NCBI GenBank assembly: GCA_944393665.1
Contig: CALYAX010000003.1
Coordinates: 32,886-96,885, forward strand
Direction of reading: 5' to 3'
Source of the DNA: an uncultured Alphaproteobacteria bacterium
GTDB taxonomy: Bacteria > Pseudomonadota > Alphaproteobacteria > RF32 > CAG-239
Length of the DNA: 64,000 bases
Position 1 is the stretch's first letter. Every line of letters begins with the position of its first letter. Under the pieces are notes generated by a model that was not told the DNA's origin, ran no database searches, and saw only the letters and a program-made list of their open reading frames with translations. Shown piece by piece: positions 43,561-52,652 of the stretch. Both the position numbers and the translations under genes were made by a program.

Positions 43561-43998
43561 CTAGATTAAATGTAAAAATTTAAGGATGAAATAAACTGCG
43601 GCAAATTCCATCACAATCATCAGCTTGTACATGTTTTGATAGCTTTTCTTGGCAATTTTATGCCGGAAAATTTTCTGGGCCGCAAAAGCGCCGATCCACC
43701 CGCCCATAAATTCCAGCGTGTGCAGATTGTTTTCCGACACGCGCCAGGCGCCTTTGCGGGCCGCGCGTTTATCTGCCCAATAGGCCATAAATGTGGTAAA
43801 GTTTATTGTCACCAGCTGAAACACCACAAACAGCAGCAGGGTTTTATAACTGAAAACCGAGGTGCGGAACCAATACCCCTCAATCCAATAAGCCAGGCCG
43901 ATAATCAGCGCGCTGTTGAGAATAAAAAACTTATTGCGCTGCAGCGGCGGAACCAGAGCAATCAGGCCCAGCAAAATGACTGAAAAAGTAATCACCAT
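43561..43998 (-). CDS. DUF1294-family membrane protein
   Basis: A 145-residue protein with about four membrane helices and the DUF1294 signature: NFTTFMAYWADKRAARKGAWRVSE, split here by the helix boundary, then HTLEFMGGWIGAF and FRHKIAKKSY. The function of this family is unknown. The gene starts one base after the M48 protease gene ends, so the two are probably co-transcribed. Confidence 0.82.
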   Translation of the reverse strand: MVITFSVILLGLIALVPPLQRNKFFILNSALIIGLAYWIEGYWFRTSVFSYKTLLLFVVFQLVTINFTTFMAYWADKRAARKGAWRVSENNLHTLEFMGGWIGAFAAQKIFRHKIAKKSYQNMYKLMIVMEFAAVYFILKFLHLI

Positions 43999-43999
43999 C

Positions 44000-45142
44000 T
44001 CAATAATCTTTCTTGTCGGTTAAATAAGTGTTCGTTTCGTTAAAATTAGGCAGAATATCTTCGCCGAAGGCTTCCTTGAGCTTGATTTCTTTAATGGTGT
44101 CTTCAAGCAAAACATATCTTTCCTGAGGTTTGGGGTGCGTGGTCGCCTCCTGGTACAAACTGCTGCTGTCGCGCTGGGCAAGCAGGCGCTGCACATCAGG
44201 CGCCCGGGAGATGTCATATCCGGCCCGGTAGAGATAATAAACCGAAAGGTAGTCGGCTTCCATTTCATATTTTTGGGAATAAACCCCGGCGCCGAGTTCA
44301 GACATCTTTTCCGTATTATCATAAGTTCCGGTAAAAATATCGGCCGCAAAGCCAAACAACGCGCCGATCAGGCCGTTGTGCTGTTTGTCGCGGCTGTGTC
44401 CCAGCGTGCTGTGAGCCAGTTCATGAGCCATAACCCCGGCCAGGGCGGTGTCATCTCTCATATAATCAATAAGTTCCACCGTGACGTAAATATTTTTGCC
44501 GTCGGCAAAAGCGTTAACCGTGCGGCTGGTGCGGTCGATATATAATTCATAAGGACAAATCCGGTCCGGGTCAAAGACAAAACGGAGCTCTTTGTTCCGG
44601 CGTTCAACCGTTATCTCTACCGGCAGCTGGGCATTGTCGTTAGTTTTGATAATTCGTTCCAAATCTTCCAGTGCCCGTGTGCCGCTCGGCGCCGGAACGC
44701 CGTAAATGCTGATCAGCCGGTCTCCCGGTTTCAGTCCCGCCTTATCAGCCGCGGATCCTTTATAAACGGTGTGAATATAAATATTGTCAAAACTGCTTTG
44801 GTGCACGGCATTATAATCATCGGCGTAATCTTTTTTATCCCAAAACGAATAACGGTAGCGGTTGTTGGTGCTTTTCCGGCCCGAGCGGCTGAAAGTTATT
44901 CCGGTCCCGGCTTTAAGCCTGCGGTCGCACAGTTCTTCGCCGGTCGATTTCATCAGATTATAATGGACGCTGCCAATTCTCTGCTCCACGTCGCGGTTAT
45001 ATTTGAGAGAGCTCCGGTACAGCTTGCGCCGTGCTTTTTTGACGGCATAATCGTTCTGCAGGCCCTCATGGGGCAGGCGCACCGTAGGATGGGCGCAGGC
45101 ACCTAGCAGCAAAATCAGGCAAAAAACAATAAAACGTCGCAT
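44000..45142 (-). CDS. PDZ-containing M48 metalloprotease lipoprotein
   Basis: A 380-residue lipoprotein: lipobox LGAC, a PDZ-like segment (about 122-190, KAGLKPGDRLISIYGV), and an M48 peptidase domain with HELAH at 240-244 and the third-ligand region YEMEADYLSVYYLYRAGYD. It is likely periplasmic and inner- or outer-membrane anchored, and could act in envelope quality control as BepA-type M48 proteases do, although no TPR region is seen. It is co-directional with the DUF1294 gene. A TATACT -10 candidate lies upstream on the minus strand near 45177-45182. Confidence 0.87.
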   Translation of the reverse strand: MRRFIVFCLILLLGACAHPTVRLPHEGLQNDYAVKKARRKLYRSSLKYNRDVEQRIGSVHYNLMKSTGEELCDRRLKAGTGITFSRSGRKSTNNRYRYSFWDKKDYADDYNAVHQSSFDNIYIHTVYKGSAADKAGLKPGDRLISIYGVPAPSGTRALEDLERIIKTNDNAQLPVEITVERRNKELRFVFDPDRICPYELYIDRTSRTVNAFADGKNIYVTVELIDYMRDDTALAGVMAHELAHSTLGHSRDKQHNGLIGALFGFAADIFTGTYDNTEKMSELGAGVYSQKYEMEADYLSVYYLYRAGYDISRAPDVQRLLAQRDSSSLYQEATTHPKPQERYVLLEDTIKEIKLKEAFGEDILPNFNETNTYLTDKKDY

Positions 45143-45290
45143 TGAAATTCATCGGTAATTAATAACTTTCGCAAGTTTAGTATAGAAAGTTTTAAATTGC
45201 AAATAGTGAATAAGTAAAAATTTGTGGTGTGCATTTGGGATTTTCCATTTATAATCGGGGCAATAAGCTAATTAGGACAAGGAAAAGCTG

Positions 45291-45809
45291 ATGAAAAACT
45301 ATGCTTTGGGTTTATTGCTTTTGCTCGGCGCCTGCGCCTGGCAAACCGTGGTGACGGAAGAGATTGTCATTGACGAGCCTTATATTCCCGCGCCGATGCA
45401 GGTTCAGGAAGTTCTGGTCGAAGAAACCGTCACGCCGCAGGTATACGCCATTGCCGCCACCCGCGCCACCAACCGCATGCTTGATGAAACCGCCGATATT
45501 TATGAAAATAACGGCACCACGTTTTTATATATTGCCCGGCCGCAGATTTTGGACGAGAGCCTGCCGGACGGAATTTTTTATGCCCGTAAGGTGACCAGGG
45601 ATATTATTACCGGATCCAATAATTACAAAGTTGTCAACAATTTGGCCGATGCGGATTATATCCTTGAGGCTTCGGTTGAAAATATCGGTTATGAAGACGA
45701 TCCGGTCATTGAATACAGCCTGATTTTGTTTGACAGCCAGAACAATAAAATTAACCAATGGTCGGAAACGGTGCGTCAGCTGAAAAATGACGACCGCAGT
45801 TGGTGGTAA
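45291..45809 (+). CDS. Unknown lipoprotein, weakly LpoB-like
   Basis: A 172-residue lipoprotein: signal peptide ending in LLGAC, an acidic Val/Glu-rich linker, then a soluble domain (TRATNRMLDETADIYENNG, then LPDGIFYARKVTRDIITG and DADYILEASVENIG). The order of these blocks recalls LpoB-type penicillin-binding-protein activators, but similarity is too weak to name it. AAGGAAAAGCTG precedes the ATG; TATAAT lies at 45250-45255. Its stop overlaps the next ATG (TAATG). Confidence 0.6.
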   Translation: MKNYALGLLLLLGACAWQTVVTEEIVIDEPYIPAPMQVQEVLVEETVTPQVYAIAATRATNRMLDETADIYENNGTTFLYIARPQILDESLPDGIFYARKVTRDIITGSNNYKVVNNLADADYILEASVENIGYEDDPVIEYSLILFDSQNNKINQWSETVRQLKNDDRSWW

Positions 45810-47002
45810 TGAACTGGCGTTTTGGCATTTGCGCGCTGCTTTATGCGTTTTCTGCCAGTTGCGGAAACGTCCGTCTGGCGGTTGCCGTTCCGCTGGCTGC
45901 CGATGCTGATGCCGAAAATATCATTTCTTTGGTCGGCACCGGATGTGAAGCCGTCCGCTCCGGAGAATCCCGTTCTTCTATCCGGATCCGCGCGACCGAC
46001 AAGGCCAGCTTCAATGCTGTTGAAAAAATTCCCGAGCTGAGCGAATACCGCGATTCTTTTTCCAGTCATGATTTTAATGTGCTGGTTTACAATATTATCG
46101 ACAATTATATTGAAGATCAGGCCGTCCGTACCACCAGCCAGGACGACAGCCGCCTCTGCGTGGAAATGACCGGTTACCTGAATAGTGAAAATATTCTCAA
46201 AGTCTTAAATGACAATTTTCAAAAATATTCTGCCGCTGTTGAACCTGCCGGAGAAACCGTGTCCAATGTCCGCTACCGTACGGAGGATTATCCTGACAGT
46301 CTGCAGCTTGAAAGCGGCGCCGTTTTGGCTCCGGCATCATCTTTTTTGCCGCCGCCTCCGCAGCCGGTTATCAGCGACAAAGTAGCCGCCCGTCCTGAAG
46401 AGCCTTCCCCAAAAATATCCGCTGCCGGAATGCCTCCGTCCCCGGTTCCGCCTTCGGCCGCCGAGAGTCCGGCTGCAGCCGTGACTTCTTCTCCGTCCCC
46501 CGTTTCATCTCCAGCTCCGGTTCCGCCTGCGCCAGCTGCTGACCCGGCTGAAGACAAAGCTGTCGTTTATCTTTTTTTGGACAAGACCCGTTTTTACAAT
46601 AATACCTCAACCCTTAAATTTTATCAGGACTTGAAACAAGCGGCTGAAGAACGAAACGGCGTAAAAGTGACTTTGGATAAGTCACAGGCTGCTTATACCC
46701 TTAAAACCCGGGTGCTGCGGGCTAAAGTTGATCCTTTGAACCAGCAGACCAGCCGCCTGCAGATGGTGATTGCGGCGGAATTGGAACAGCCCGGCAGGGA
46801 GCCGGTGGTTGAGCACCAAAACCGTTTTGTTTTATTTGATGATAAAGACGACGAACAGGCTGTTGCTGCCAATTTAACCCGTAAACTGCTCCTTCAGGCG
46901 TCCAGAACGGTTTTGAAAAAAATAAAACTCCCTCAATCCGAGGCAATTATCACGCCGGCGGAAACTAATTACGGGGTATTTGCCCCCACTCCGCAGCCTT
47001 AG
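45809..47002 (+). CDS. Unknown exported protein with a Pro/Ala/Ser-rich linker
   Basis: A 397-residue protein. The N-terminus is a signal peptide with a possible lipobox (SASC). Two soluble regions (about 25-150 and 245-385) flank a Pro/Ser/Ala-rich linker of roughly 85 residues (PPSPVPPSAAESPAAAV and similar). The C-terminal part (DKTRFYNNTSTLKFYQDL; YTLKTRVLRAKVD) has the same rhythm as the preceding lipoprotein and may be a related module. It is translationally coupled to that gene. Its 3' end overlaps the converging gene by 38 bases. The function is unknown. Confidence 0.6.
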   Translation: MNWRFGICALLYAFSASCGNVRLAVAVPLAADADAENIISLVGTGCEAVRSGESRSSIRIRATDKASFNAVEKIPELSEYRDSFSSHDFNVLVYNIIDNYIEDQAVRTTSQDDSRLCVEMTGYLNSENILKVLNDNFQKYSAAVEPAGETVSNVRYRTEDYPDSLQLESGAVLAPASSFLPPPPQPVISDKVAARPEEPSPKISAAGMPPSPVPPSAAESPAAAVTSSPSPVSSPAPVPPAPAADPAEDKAVVYLFLDKTRFYNNTSTLKFYQDLKQAAEERNGVKVTLDKSQAAYTLKTRVLRAKVDPLNQQTSRLQMVIAAELEQPGREPVVEHQNRFVLFDDKDDEQAVAANLTRKLLLQASRTVLKKIKLPQSEAIITPAETNYGVFAPTPQP

Positions 47003-47828
47003 AGGTCCATTCGTCATCGGCGGGTTGGTCAGGAGTTTCTTCCGCTTCGCTTTCCCCTGTTTCCTCATCCCAGGCAGAATGGGTTTTTATATTCAGGACC
47101 GAGACAGAGATATTGTTCAGCGGTTCGTTGCCCGTGGAACGCCAGTAAGCGTCTATTTTGGTAAGCAGGACTTTTTCCAGACGCTCACAGGAGGAATTGT
47201 CCAGATTCGTGTATAACTCAATTTCGATTTCCGGAAAATCGCGGTCATCGTAAAGATTATATTCATAGGCGCACAAAAAATTTCCGGCATTTTCCAAAAC
47301 CAGTTTCTGAATATCTTTAAACTGGCCGGTAAATTTTCCTTCTTCATAAACATCGGCCAGCGCAAATAAAATCCGGTCGTCATCGGAATCAGGAAAAGCT
47401 TCCAGCCGCTGCAGCAAGGCAATATTTCCTGTCATCAGGGCGAATTTAACCAAAACCGGATAAAAATAACCGGCATTTTCAAGCAGTTTTTCAAACCGGG
47501 GTTTCAGCAAAACCGCAGCCATGTCAAGCAGGCCGAGGTTCAGCAGGTTGGCTACGAATATTAATTCAAAAAAGCGTGGCAGTTCTCCGCCGATTTCCCA
47601 GATTTTGTTGGCCAGAGCCTTGGCTTTGTCACGGTTGCCGAGCATGGTTTGAGCGAGCATCAGGGTAATCAGCCCCTCAATTTGCGCCGGGTTTTGCTGC
47701 AAGGCGTTATAAATTTTCTGTTCAGTGACGATAATCGCGTCGCGGTCGCCGTAGTCCAGGGCAAACAATTCGTCCAGCAGCGGTTCAAACAGATCCTCTG
47801 CCGTCAGGGATTCAAAGTTTTCTGCCAT
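46965..47828 (-). CDS. Unknown helical-repeat (TPR-like) protein
   Basis: A 287-residue protein. Residues about 1-195 are amphipathic helices arranged like TPR repeats (QNPAQIEGLITLMLAQTMLGNRDKA is the clearest helix pair, split over two helices). After that comes a mixed segment and a disordered acidic tail (GESEAEETPDQPADDEW). There is no signal peptide. It lies 11 bases after dtd in the same direction, with AAGGAGAACC as ribosome site. Its 3' end runs 38 bases into the converging exported-protein gene. Confidence 0.6.
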   Translation of the reverse strand: MAENFESLTAEDLFEPLLDELFALDYGDRDAIIVTEQKIYNALQQNPAQIEGLITLMLAQTMLGNRDKAKALANKIWEIGGELPRFFELIFVANLLNLGLLDMAAVLLKPRFEKLLENAGYFYPVLVKFALMTGNIALLQRLEAFPDSDDDRILFALADVYEEGKFTGQFKDIQKLVLENAGNFLCAYEYNLYDDRDFPEIEIELYTNLDNSSCERLEKVLLTKIDAYWRSTGNEPLNNISVSVLNIKTHSAWDEETGESEAEETPDQPADDEWTSKAAEWGQIPRN

Positions 47829-47839
47829 TTCGGTTCTCC

Positions 47840-48277
47840 TTATTTTTCCAAAAGAAAAGTGACCGGACCGTCATTAACCAGTTCCACTTGCATATCAGCC
47901 TGAAAAATCCCGGTCGCAACCGGAATTCCCCGGTCCGCACAGCATTTTACAAAATACCGGTACAACTTGTCGGCGCGCTCCGGCTTTTCCGCCGTTTCAA
48001 ATCCCGGACGGTTGCCGCGGCTGGTGTCTCCGGCAAGCGTAAACTGCGACACAATCAGCAGGCTGCCTTTAATGTCGCCGACGGACAGATTCATTTTCCC
48101 GGCGTCGTCCTCAAATATCCGCAGTTTGCAGGCTTTGGCCGCCAGCGCTTCGGCTTGGATCTCGCTGTCGCCCTTTTGAACGCCCAGCAGTATCAGCTGG
48201 CCTCTGCCGATGGCAGCGGTTTGTTTTCCGTCAATATGAACTGCCGCCCGGCTCACTCTTTGAATTAACGCGCGCAT
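47840..48277 (-). CDS. dtd: D-aminoacyl-tRNA deacylase
   Basis: A 145-residue enzyme that hydrolyses D-amino acids from tRNA. Motifs: MRALIQRVSRAAVHI at the start, SQFTLAGDTSRGNRPGF in the middle, and a C-terminal GIFQADMQVELVNDGPVT; the family catalytic regions SQFTL and NDGPVT are intact. The ATG at 48277 is chosen because the conserved MRALIQRVS begins there; upstream in-frame codons are poor. It heads a two-gene operon. Confidence 0.95.
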   Translation of the reverse strand: MRALIQRVSRAAVHIDGKQTAAIGRGQLILLGVQKGDSEIQAEALAAKACKLRIFEDDAGKMNLSVGDIKGSLLIVSQFTLAGDTSRGNRPGFETAEKPERADKLYRYFVKCCADRGIPVATGIFQADMQVELVNDGPVTFLLEK

Positions 48278-48440
48278 TTCTTTTCCTTGTTTAATCCTGA
48301 AACCAGTATAGGCCAATAATCTTTACGAGCCGTTAAAATAGCTGCAAAATAATTTTTTTGAAAATTATGGACAAAACATCTTTATTTTTGTAAAAATTTG
48401 TGCTATAGTTACTCTGTTATTGAAAATCGGGAGACTGCCA

Positions 48441-49154
48441 ATGTCATTAAAATCAAAATTTGAAGTTGCCGCCGTCAGCTTTTTGTGCTGGCTGGGCGTA
48501 TCTCCTGACAGCGCAGGACAGAATGTGTCTGAAAAAGACCGCGGAACGCAAAAAAATAAGACGGAAACGGCGGCAGACAGTATCCGGCTCTCCGTGCGCG
48601 ATTCGATTATGCAGGCTCTCCAGAAAAATTATGATGCTTCCAGGGACTTTGGACGCCAGTTGAAACAGCCTTGGGAGCGCAAAATTGTGCACCCCGGAGA
48701 AAAGGCGCAGGAATACGGCAGCGATCCGCTTTTAGCCCGCCAGTTTCGCGAGGGAGATTTAACCATGCGCGAGGATTATCTTTATTATCGCAATCTTTCC
48801 GAGACACTGCTTAACTTTAAATCTTCGGTTAATGACCATTGCCTTCCCGATGAAAACGACCGCCATATTAATAAGTTGCGTGCCAATCAGCATGCTGCCA
48901 AAGTTATCCGCCTGCGCACCGGTTCTGCCCGTGATGATTACTTCAAAAAAGTGTTTGGCGTTAAATTGTATGAAAAAAATCTCTCTTTAATCGCCGAATA
49001 TAAAAAATATGCTTTCGAAGTCGGCAAAAACGGCAATGCGGTGGATACGGCGGAAATTAGCAATCCGGCACGCACCAAAGATGCTCTCAAAAGAATCAAG
49101 GCGCGCAGCGGCTTTGTTCCTAAAAGTTATCAGGCTCCGGAGCGCCGGTTTTAA
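48441..49154 (+). CDS. Unknown exported protein
   Basis: A 237-residue protein. The first 27 residues (VAAVSFLCWLGVSPDSAGQ) resemble a signal peptide; the rest is soluble, basic and mostly helical, with many Arg/Lys and Tyr. No family is recognised. The ATG at 48441 follows GGGAG. Upstream is a possible promoter (TTTATT, 17 bases, TATAGT at 48405-48410). Its stop overlaps the last bases of the converging SpmA/SpmB-like gene by four. Confidence 0.55.
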   Translation: MSLKSKFEVAAVSFLCWLGVSPDSAGQNVSEKDRGTQKNKTETAADSIRLSVRDSIMQALQKNYDASRDFGRQLKQPWERKIVHPGEKAQEYGSDPLLARQFREGDLTMREDYLYYRNLSETLLNFKSSVNDHCLPDENDRHINKLRANQHAAKVIRLRTGSARDDYFKKVFGVKLYEKNLSLIAEYKKYAFEVGKNGNAVDTAEISNPARTKDALKRIKARSGFVPKSYQAPERRF

Positions 49155-50377
49155 AAGAAATAATAGGACAAGCTGACCGCCGCAATAATTCCGGCCAGAT
49201 CCGCCAGCAGGGCACAGGGCAGGGCGGCGCCGACCTTGCTGATTTTAACTGCGCCGAAATAAACGGCCAGCACATAAAACGTGGTTTCTGTCGATCCCTG
49301 GATAACCGCTGAAACAAATGCCGGAAAGCTGTCGGCCCCGTAAGTTGTCATGGTTTCAATCATCATTGCCCTGGCCCCGCTTCCGGACAGCGGTTTCATA
49401 ATAGCCGTAGGCAGCGCCGGGGTAAAATCAGTGTTCATCCCCAGGGCAGAAAACAGGCTGTCAAATCCCGACACAATCAAATCCAGCACACCGGAAGACC
49501 GCAGCAGGGCAATTGCTGTCAGCATGGCTACCAGATAAGGGATAATCCTCACCGCGATTTCAAAACCTTCTTTGGCACCGGCGATAAATGTTTCGTAAAC
49601 ATTGAGTTTTTTTATCAGCCCGGCACCGATAAACAGCATGATAATTCCCATGAGCAGACAGTTCCCCCCGGCTGCCGAGGCCTTTAGGCGCTCGGTTTCC
49701 GGCAGGCTGTCGAAATACCAGGCAATAAGCCCGATAAACGCTGTAAAACCCAACAGATAAGCCAAAACCACCCGGTTGAAAATATTCAGCTTCTGGACAA
49801 AGGCCACCGCCAGAAATCCGGTCAGCGTTGAAACGGAAGTTGCCAGTAAAATCGGCATAAAAACCGCCGCCGGATTGGCAGAACCCAGCTCGCTGCGATA
49901 CATCAGGATCGTAATCGGAATCAGGGTTACTGCCGAGGCATTGATGACCATGAACAAAACTTGTGCATTGGAAGCCCGGTCCGGATGGGGATTAAATTCT
50001 TGCAGCTGTTCCATGGCTTTCAGTCCCATAGGGGTCGCGGCATTATCAAGGCCCAGAACATTGGCCGCCATATTCATAATCATTGACCCCATAGCCGGAG
50101 AAGCCGCGGGAACCTCCGGCATAATTTTTGCAAACAACGGCCGCAGGGCTTTAGCCAATACGTTAGTCAGGCCGGATTGTTCGGCAATCTTCAGCAAGCC
50201 CAGCCACAGGCAGAGAATTCCGGTCAGGTTTAAAGAAATTGTAAATGCCCCTTTGGCAGAGTCAAACAGGGACGCCGTCATCGCCGTCCAGATTTCGGGA
50301 TTGCCGCCCCAGCCGGATTGCCAGACGGCTGCGGCAAAAGCTGCTCCGAAAAATCCTGCCCAGATTAAGTTCAACAT
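49151..50377 (-). CDS. SpmA/SpmB-like nucleoside recognition (Gate) membrane protein
   Basis: A 408-residue protein with about ten membrane helices in two related halves. The first half contains GLDNAATPMGLKAMEQLQEF and later GNCLL, and the second GSTETTFYVLAVYFGAV, both typical of nucleoside-recognition (Gate) proteins; the two halves match SpmA and SpmB of spore formers fused into one chain. Such fusions occur in bacteria that do not sporulate, with unknown transport role. The ATG at 50377 has AAAGGAGAC upstream. Confidence 0.8.
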   Translation of the reverse strand: MLNLIWAGFFGAAFAAAVWQSGWGGNPEIWTAMTASLFDSAKGAFTISLNLTGILCLWLGLLKIAEQSGLTNVLAKALRPLFAKIMPEVPAASPAMGSMIMNMAANVLGLDNAATPMGLKAMEQLQEFNPHPDRASNAQVLFMVINASAVTLIPITILMYRSELGSANPAAVFMPILLATSVSTLTGFLAVAFVQKLNIFNRVVLAYLLGFTAFIGLIAWYFDSLPETERLKASAAGGNCLLMGIIMLFIGAGLIKKLNVYETFIAGAKEGFEIAVRIIPYLVAMLTAIALLRSSGVLDLIVSGFDSLFSALGMNTDFTPALPTAIMKPLSGSGARAMMIETMTTYGADSFPAFVSAVIQGSTETTFYVLAVYFGAVKISKVGAALPCALLADLAGIIAAVSLSYYFF

Positions 50378-50427
50378 GGTGAAAGTCTCCTTTGACTTCA
50401 CCCTGCCACAAAAAGATAAAAATATTG

Positions 50428-51636
50428 CTAATTTGCCGCTGCTGCCGGATTAAAATGCGGTGTAAAGCGCCGCAGATAAAAAACGTACAGTAAAAAAGCA
50501 GTTAAAATAACCCCGGAGGCAATCATAAACATATGACTGTATCCGCAAAGTTCGGCCACCGTCCCCAAAGATAAAGCACCCAGTCCCATGCCCAGGTCAA
50601 GGCCGCTGAAAAACGTGGCGTTTGCAGCTCCCAGGCGGGAACGGGCCACATTGCGGACCACCATTGTCTGCAGGCTCATCTGGCAGGTTCCGAACCCCAG
50701 GCCGTAAATAAAAGCCGCAATCAGGAATTCCGGCAGTTCATAAGACCAGGCAATAATCATCAGCGCCAAGGCCAGCGTCAACAGTCCCGGGATAATCGTC
50801 ACGTCATAACTGTGGCGGTCAACGATTTTTCCGGTCAGCGGGCGGCTGACAAAAATCGCCAGGGCATAAACCGTAAAAAACCAGCCGATGTGCGGCAGCC
50901 CCCGGCTGTAAGCATAAAGGGGCAGAAAACTTGAGATGGCCCCGAAAGTCGCCGTCACAAAAAAAATCATCAGTGTGGCCGGATAAGCTGATTTTTCATA
51001 CAGCGCCCCGGTTTTTTTCAGCTCAATTTTTTCCGGCTCATATTTGCGGTAATGCACCACCAGCGCCATCAGGCAGGCAACCGTCACCAAAACTGTTGAC
51101 AGCCAGAACATTACCTGGAATCCCCAGCGGTGCACAATATACAGCCCGGCTGCCGGAGCCACCGCCAGGGAAACACTGTTTGCCATGCTGAAATAACCCA
51201 TCGCCTCGCCAAACCGCTGCCGGGGTATGATTTCTGCCACAATCGTCGAGGCCGAGGTGCCGGTAATTCCCCAGCCAAAGCCGTGAAGCAGGCGGATAAA
51301 CACGATGGTTGAAATTGTCTTTGCAAAACTGTACGACAAGCAGGTCAGGATTAAAACCGCCAGTCCGGCGATAAAAACCTGCCGCCGTCCGATTTTATCC
51401 AGTGCCAGTCCGGCAAACGGTCTTGTCATCAGGGACGTAACCGTAAATGCGCCGGCGACCAGTCCGATAACGGAATCTGATCCGCCCAGTTGTTTGATAT
51501 ACAGCGGCAGGGTTGGAAAAATCATCTGGAAACTGAAAAAGACCAAAAGGTTAATGGTCGTAATTAATAAAAAATTACGGGTAAAAATCGGCGGCGGGGT
51601 TCTTTTGATTTTGTTTTCCGGCAAAGGTTCCTCCAT
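50428..51636 (-). CDS. Major facilitator superfamily transporter
   Basis: A 402-residue carrier with about twelve membrane helices. The cytoplasmic loop between helices 2 and 3 has GLALDKIGRRQVF, the MFS signature (G...D..GRR), and the second half repeats it as GKIVDRHSYDV. Substrate is unknown; drug or small-metabolite efflux is common for this group. The ATG at 51636 follows AGGATTAAAA; a TTG 36 bases earlier is less likely. The DMT-family gene lies just upstream in the same direction. Confidence 0.87.
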   Translation of the reverse strand: MEEPLPENKIKRTPPPIFTRNFLLITTINLLVFFSFQMIFPTLPLYIKQLGGSDSVIGLVAGAFTVTSLMTRPFAGLALDKIGRRQVFIAGLAVLILTCLSYSFAKTISTIVFIRLLHGFGWGITGTSASTIVAEIIPRQRFGEAMGYFSMANSVSLAVAPAAGLYIVHRWGFQVMFWLSTVLVTVACLMALVVHYRKYEPEKIELKKTGALYEKSAYPATLMIFFVTATFGAISSFLPLYAYSRGLPHIGWFFTVYALAIFVSRPLTGKIVDRHSYDVTIIPGLLTLALALMIIAWSYELPEFLIAAFIYGLGFGTCQMSLQTMVVRNVARSRLGAANATFFSGLDLGMGLGALSLGTVAELCGYSHMFMIASGVILTAFLLYVFYLRRFTPHFNPAAAAN

Positions 51637-51678
51637 TTTTAATCCTGCCAATATAATCTTTTTTGCCGTCAAAACTAC

Positions 51679-52572
51679 CTAGCCGCCGGCAGCCAGAATG
51701 ACGCCCAGGATAATAAAGGCAAAAAAGACCAGTTTGCTGCCGATAGTCTGCGGGTCGACTTTTTCCCGCGGGGACTTCCCGAAAAAGTAATAGAGAACTG
51801 CTCCGTACAACAAAGTAAAAATTGGTTCGGTATTGTCAATTGCCGTAAAAACGACGACCGGAAGCGCAGAAATGGCATACATCGCGGCAATCGCGGCTGA
51901 TTGGCCGAAAATTTCATCCAGAAGAAAAAGTTTCCACCGTCCGGCAAACTGCGGAAAATGCCGGAATATGTCGTGACGGCAGCTGCCGCGGATTAAAAGT
52001 CCCAGGCTCATAACCGATGTGAACAGGGCCAAATAAAACATTGTGCTCAGCCAGTCAAGATTCAGCATGATTTTTTTCAGCAGAACCGCCTCAAATGCCA
52101 GCAGGTTAGAAGCCAGGAGCATCAGCCAGAATGCGGTGTTAATCCGCAGCTTTCCGGAGTTTTTCATGCTCAGGGCGATATTGAAAAAAATAATCACCCC
52201 AAAGCCGGTGTATTGGCGCAGGGTCAGTTTTTCATCTATCATAAACCAGGCCAGGAAAGGAATTGAGAGCTCTCCCAGCGACATCAGGGCGGCAGTAACC
52301 GAGGTATCGATTCTTTTCATTGCCGCATAATACGGAAACTGATAAGCCAGATCAACCAGGCAGGCCAGCGCCATCAGCGGCAAATCTTCTTTGCTCATCA
52401 GCCGCGGCGTGCCGAACAGCAGCAGAAGGGGAAGCACCAAAATATTGGTGATGGAGCTGTAAAAAACCACGGCATCGACTTTTTTCAAAATGGCATTGGC
52501 CACGCGGGAATCAATAACATTGGTGGCAGCAGCCAGCAGCGGGCTTAAAAAAGCAATCAGCAGGTTAAACAT
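51679..52572 (-). CDS. EamA/DMT-family transporter
   Basis: A 297-residue protein with ten predicted helices in two five-helix repeats, as in EamA carriers. Visible family features: FPYYAAMKRIDTSVTAALMS before helix 4 and AIDNTEPIFTLLYGAVLYYF before helix 9, each ending a repeat. Substrates in this family range from amino acids to nucleosides. It is transcribed toward the MFS gene with a 42-base gap and is probably in the same operon. AAGGATAGAAA is its ribosome site. Confidence 0.82.
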   Translation of the reverse strand: MFNLLIAFLSPLLAAATNVIDSRVANAILKKVDAVVFYSSITNILVLPLLLLFGTPRLMSKEDLPLMALACLVDLAYQFPYYAAMKRIDTSVTAALMSLGELSIPFLAWFMIDEKLTLRQYTGFGVIIFFNIALSMKNSGKLRINTAFWLMLLASNLLAFEAVLLKKIMLNLDWLSTMFYLALFTSVMSLGLLIRGSCRHDIFRHFPQFAGRWKLFLLDEIFGQSAAIAAMYAISALPVVVFTAIDNTEPIFTLLYGAVLYYFFGKSPREKVDPQTIGSKLVFFAFIILGVILAAGG

Positions 52573-52619
52573 TTTCTATCCTTTCTCAGGAAGAAAATAA
52601 ATAATCATTTTACGGCAAA

Positions 52620-52644
52620 AGAAAAGCCGGGAAAGGAACCCGGC
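52620..52644 (-). terminator. Intrinsic terminator of the 53141 gene
   Basis: On the minus strand, AGCCGGG and CCCGGCT pair around TTCCTTT, followed by TTTCTTTT. Confidence 0.85.
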
Positions 52645-52652
52645 TGATTGAG

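Noticed and set aside
49776..50453. 225-residue plus-strand frame opposite the SpmA/SpmB-like gene
   Set aside because: Antisense to a clear membrane protein; helix-rich composition is explained by the opposite strand.
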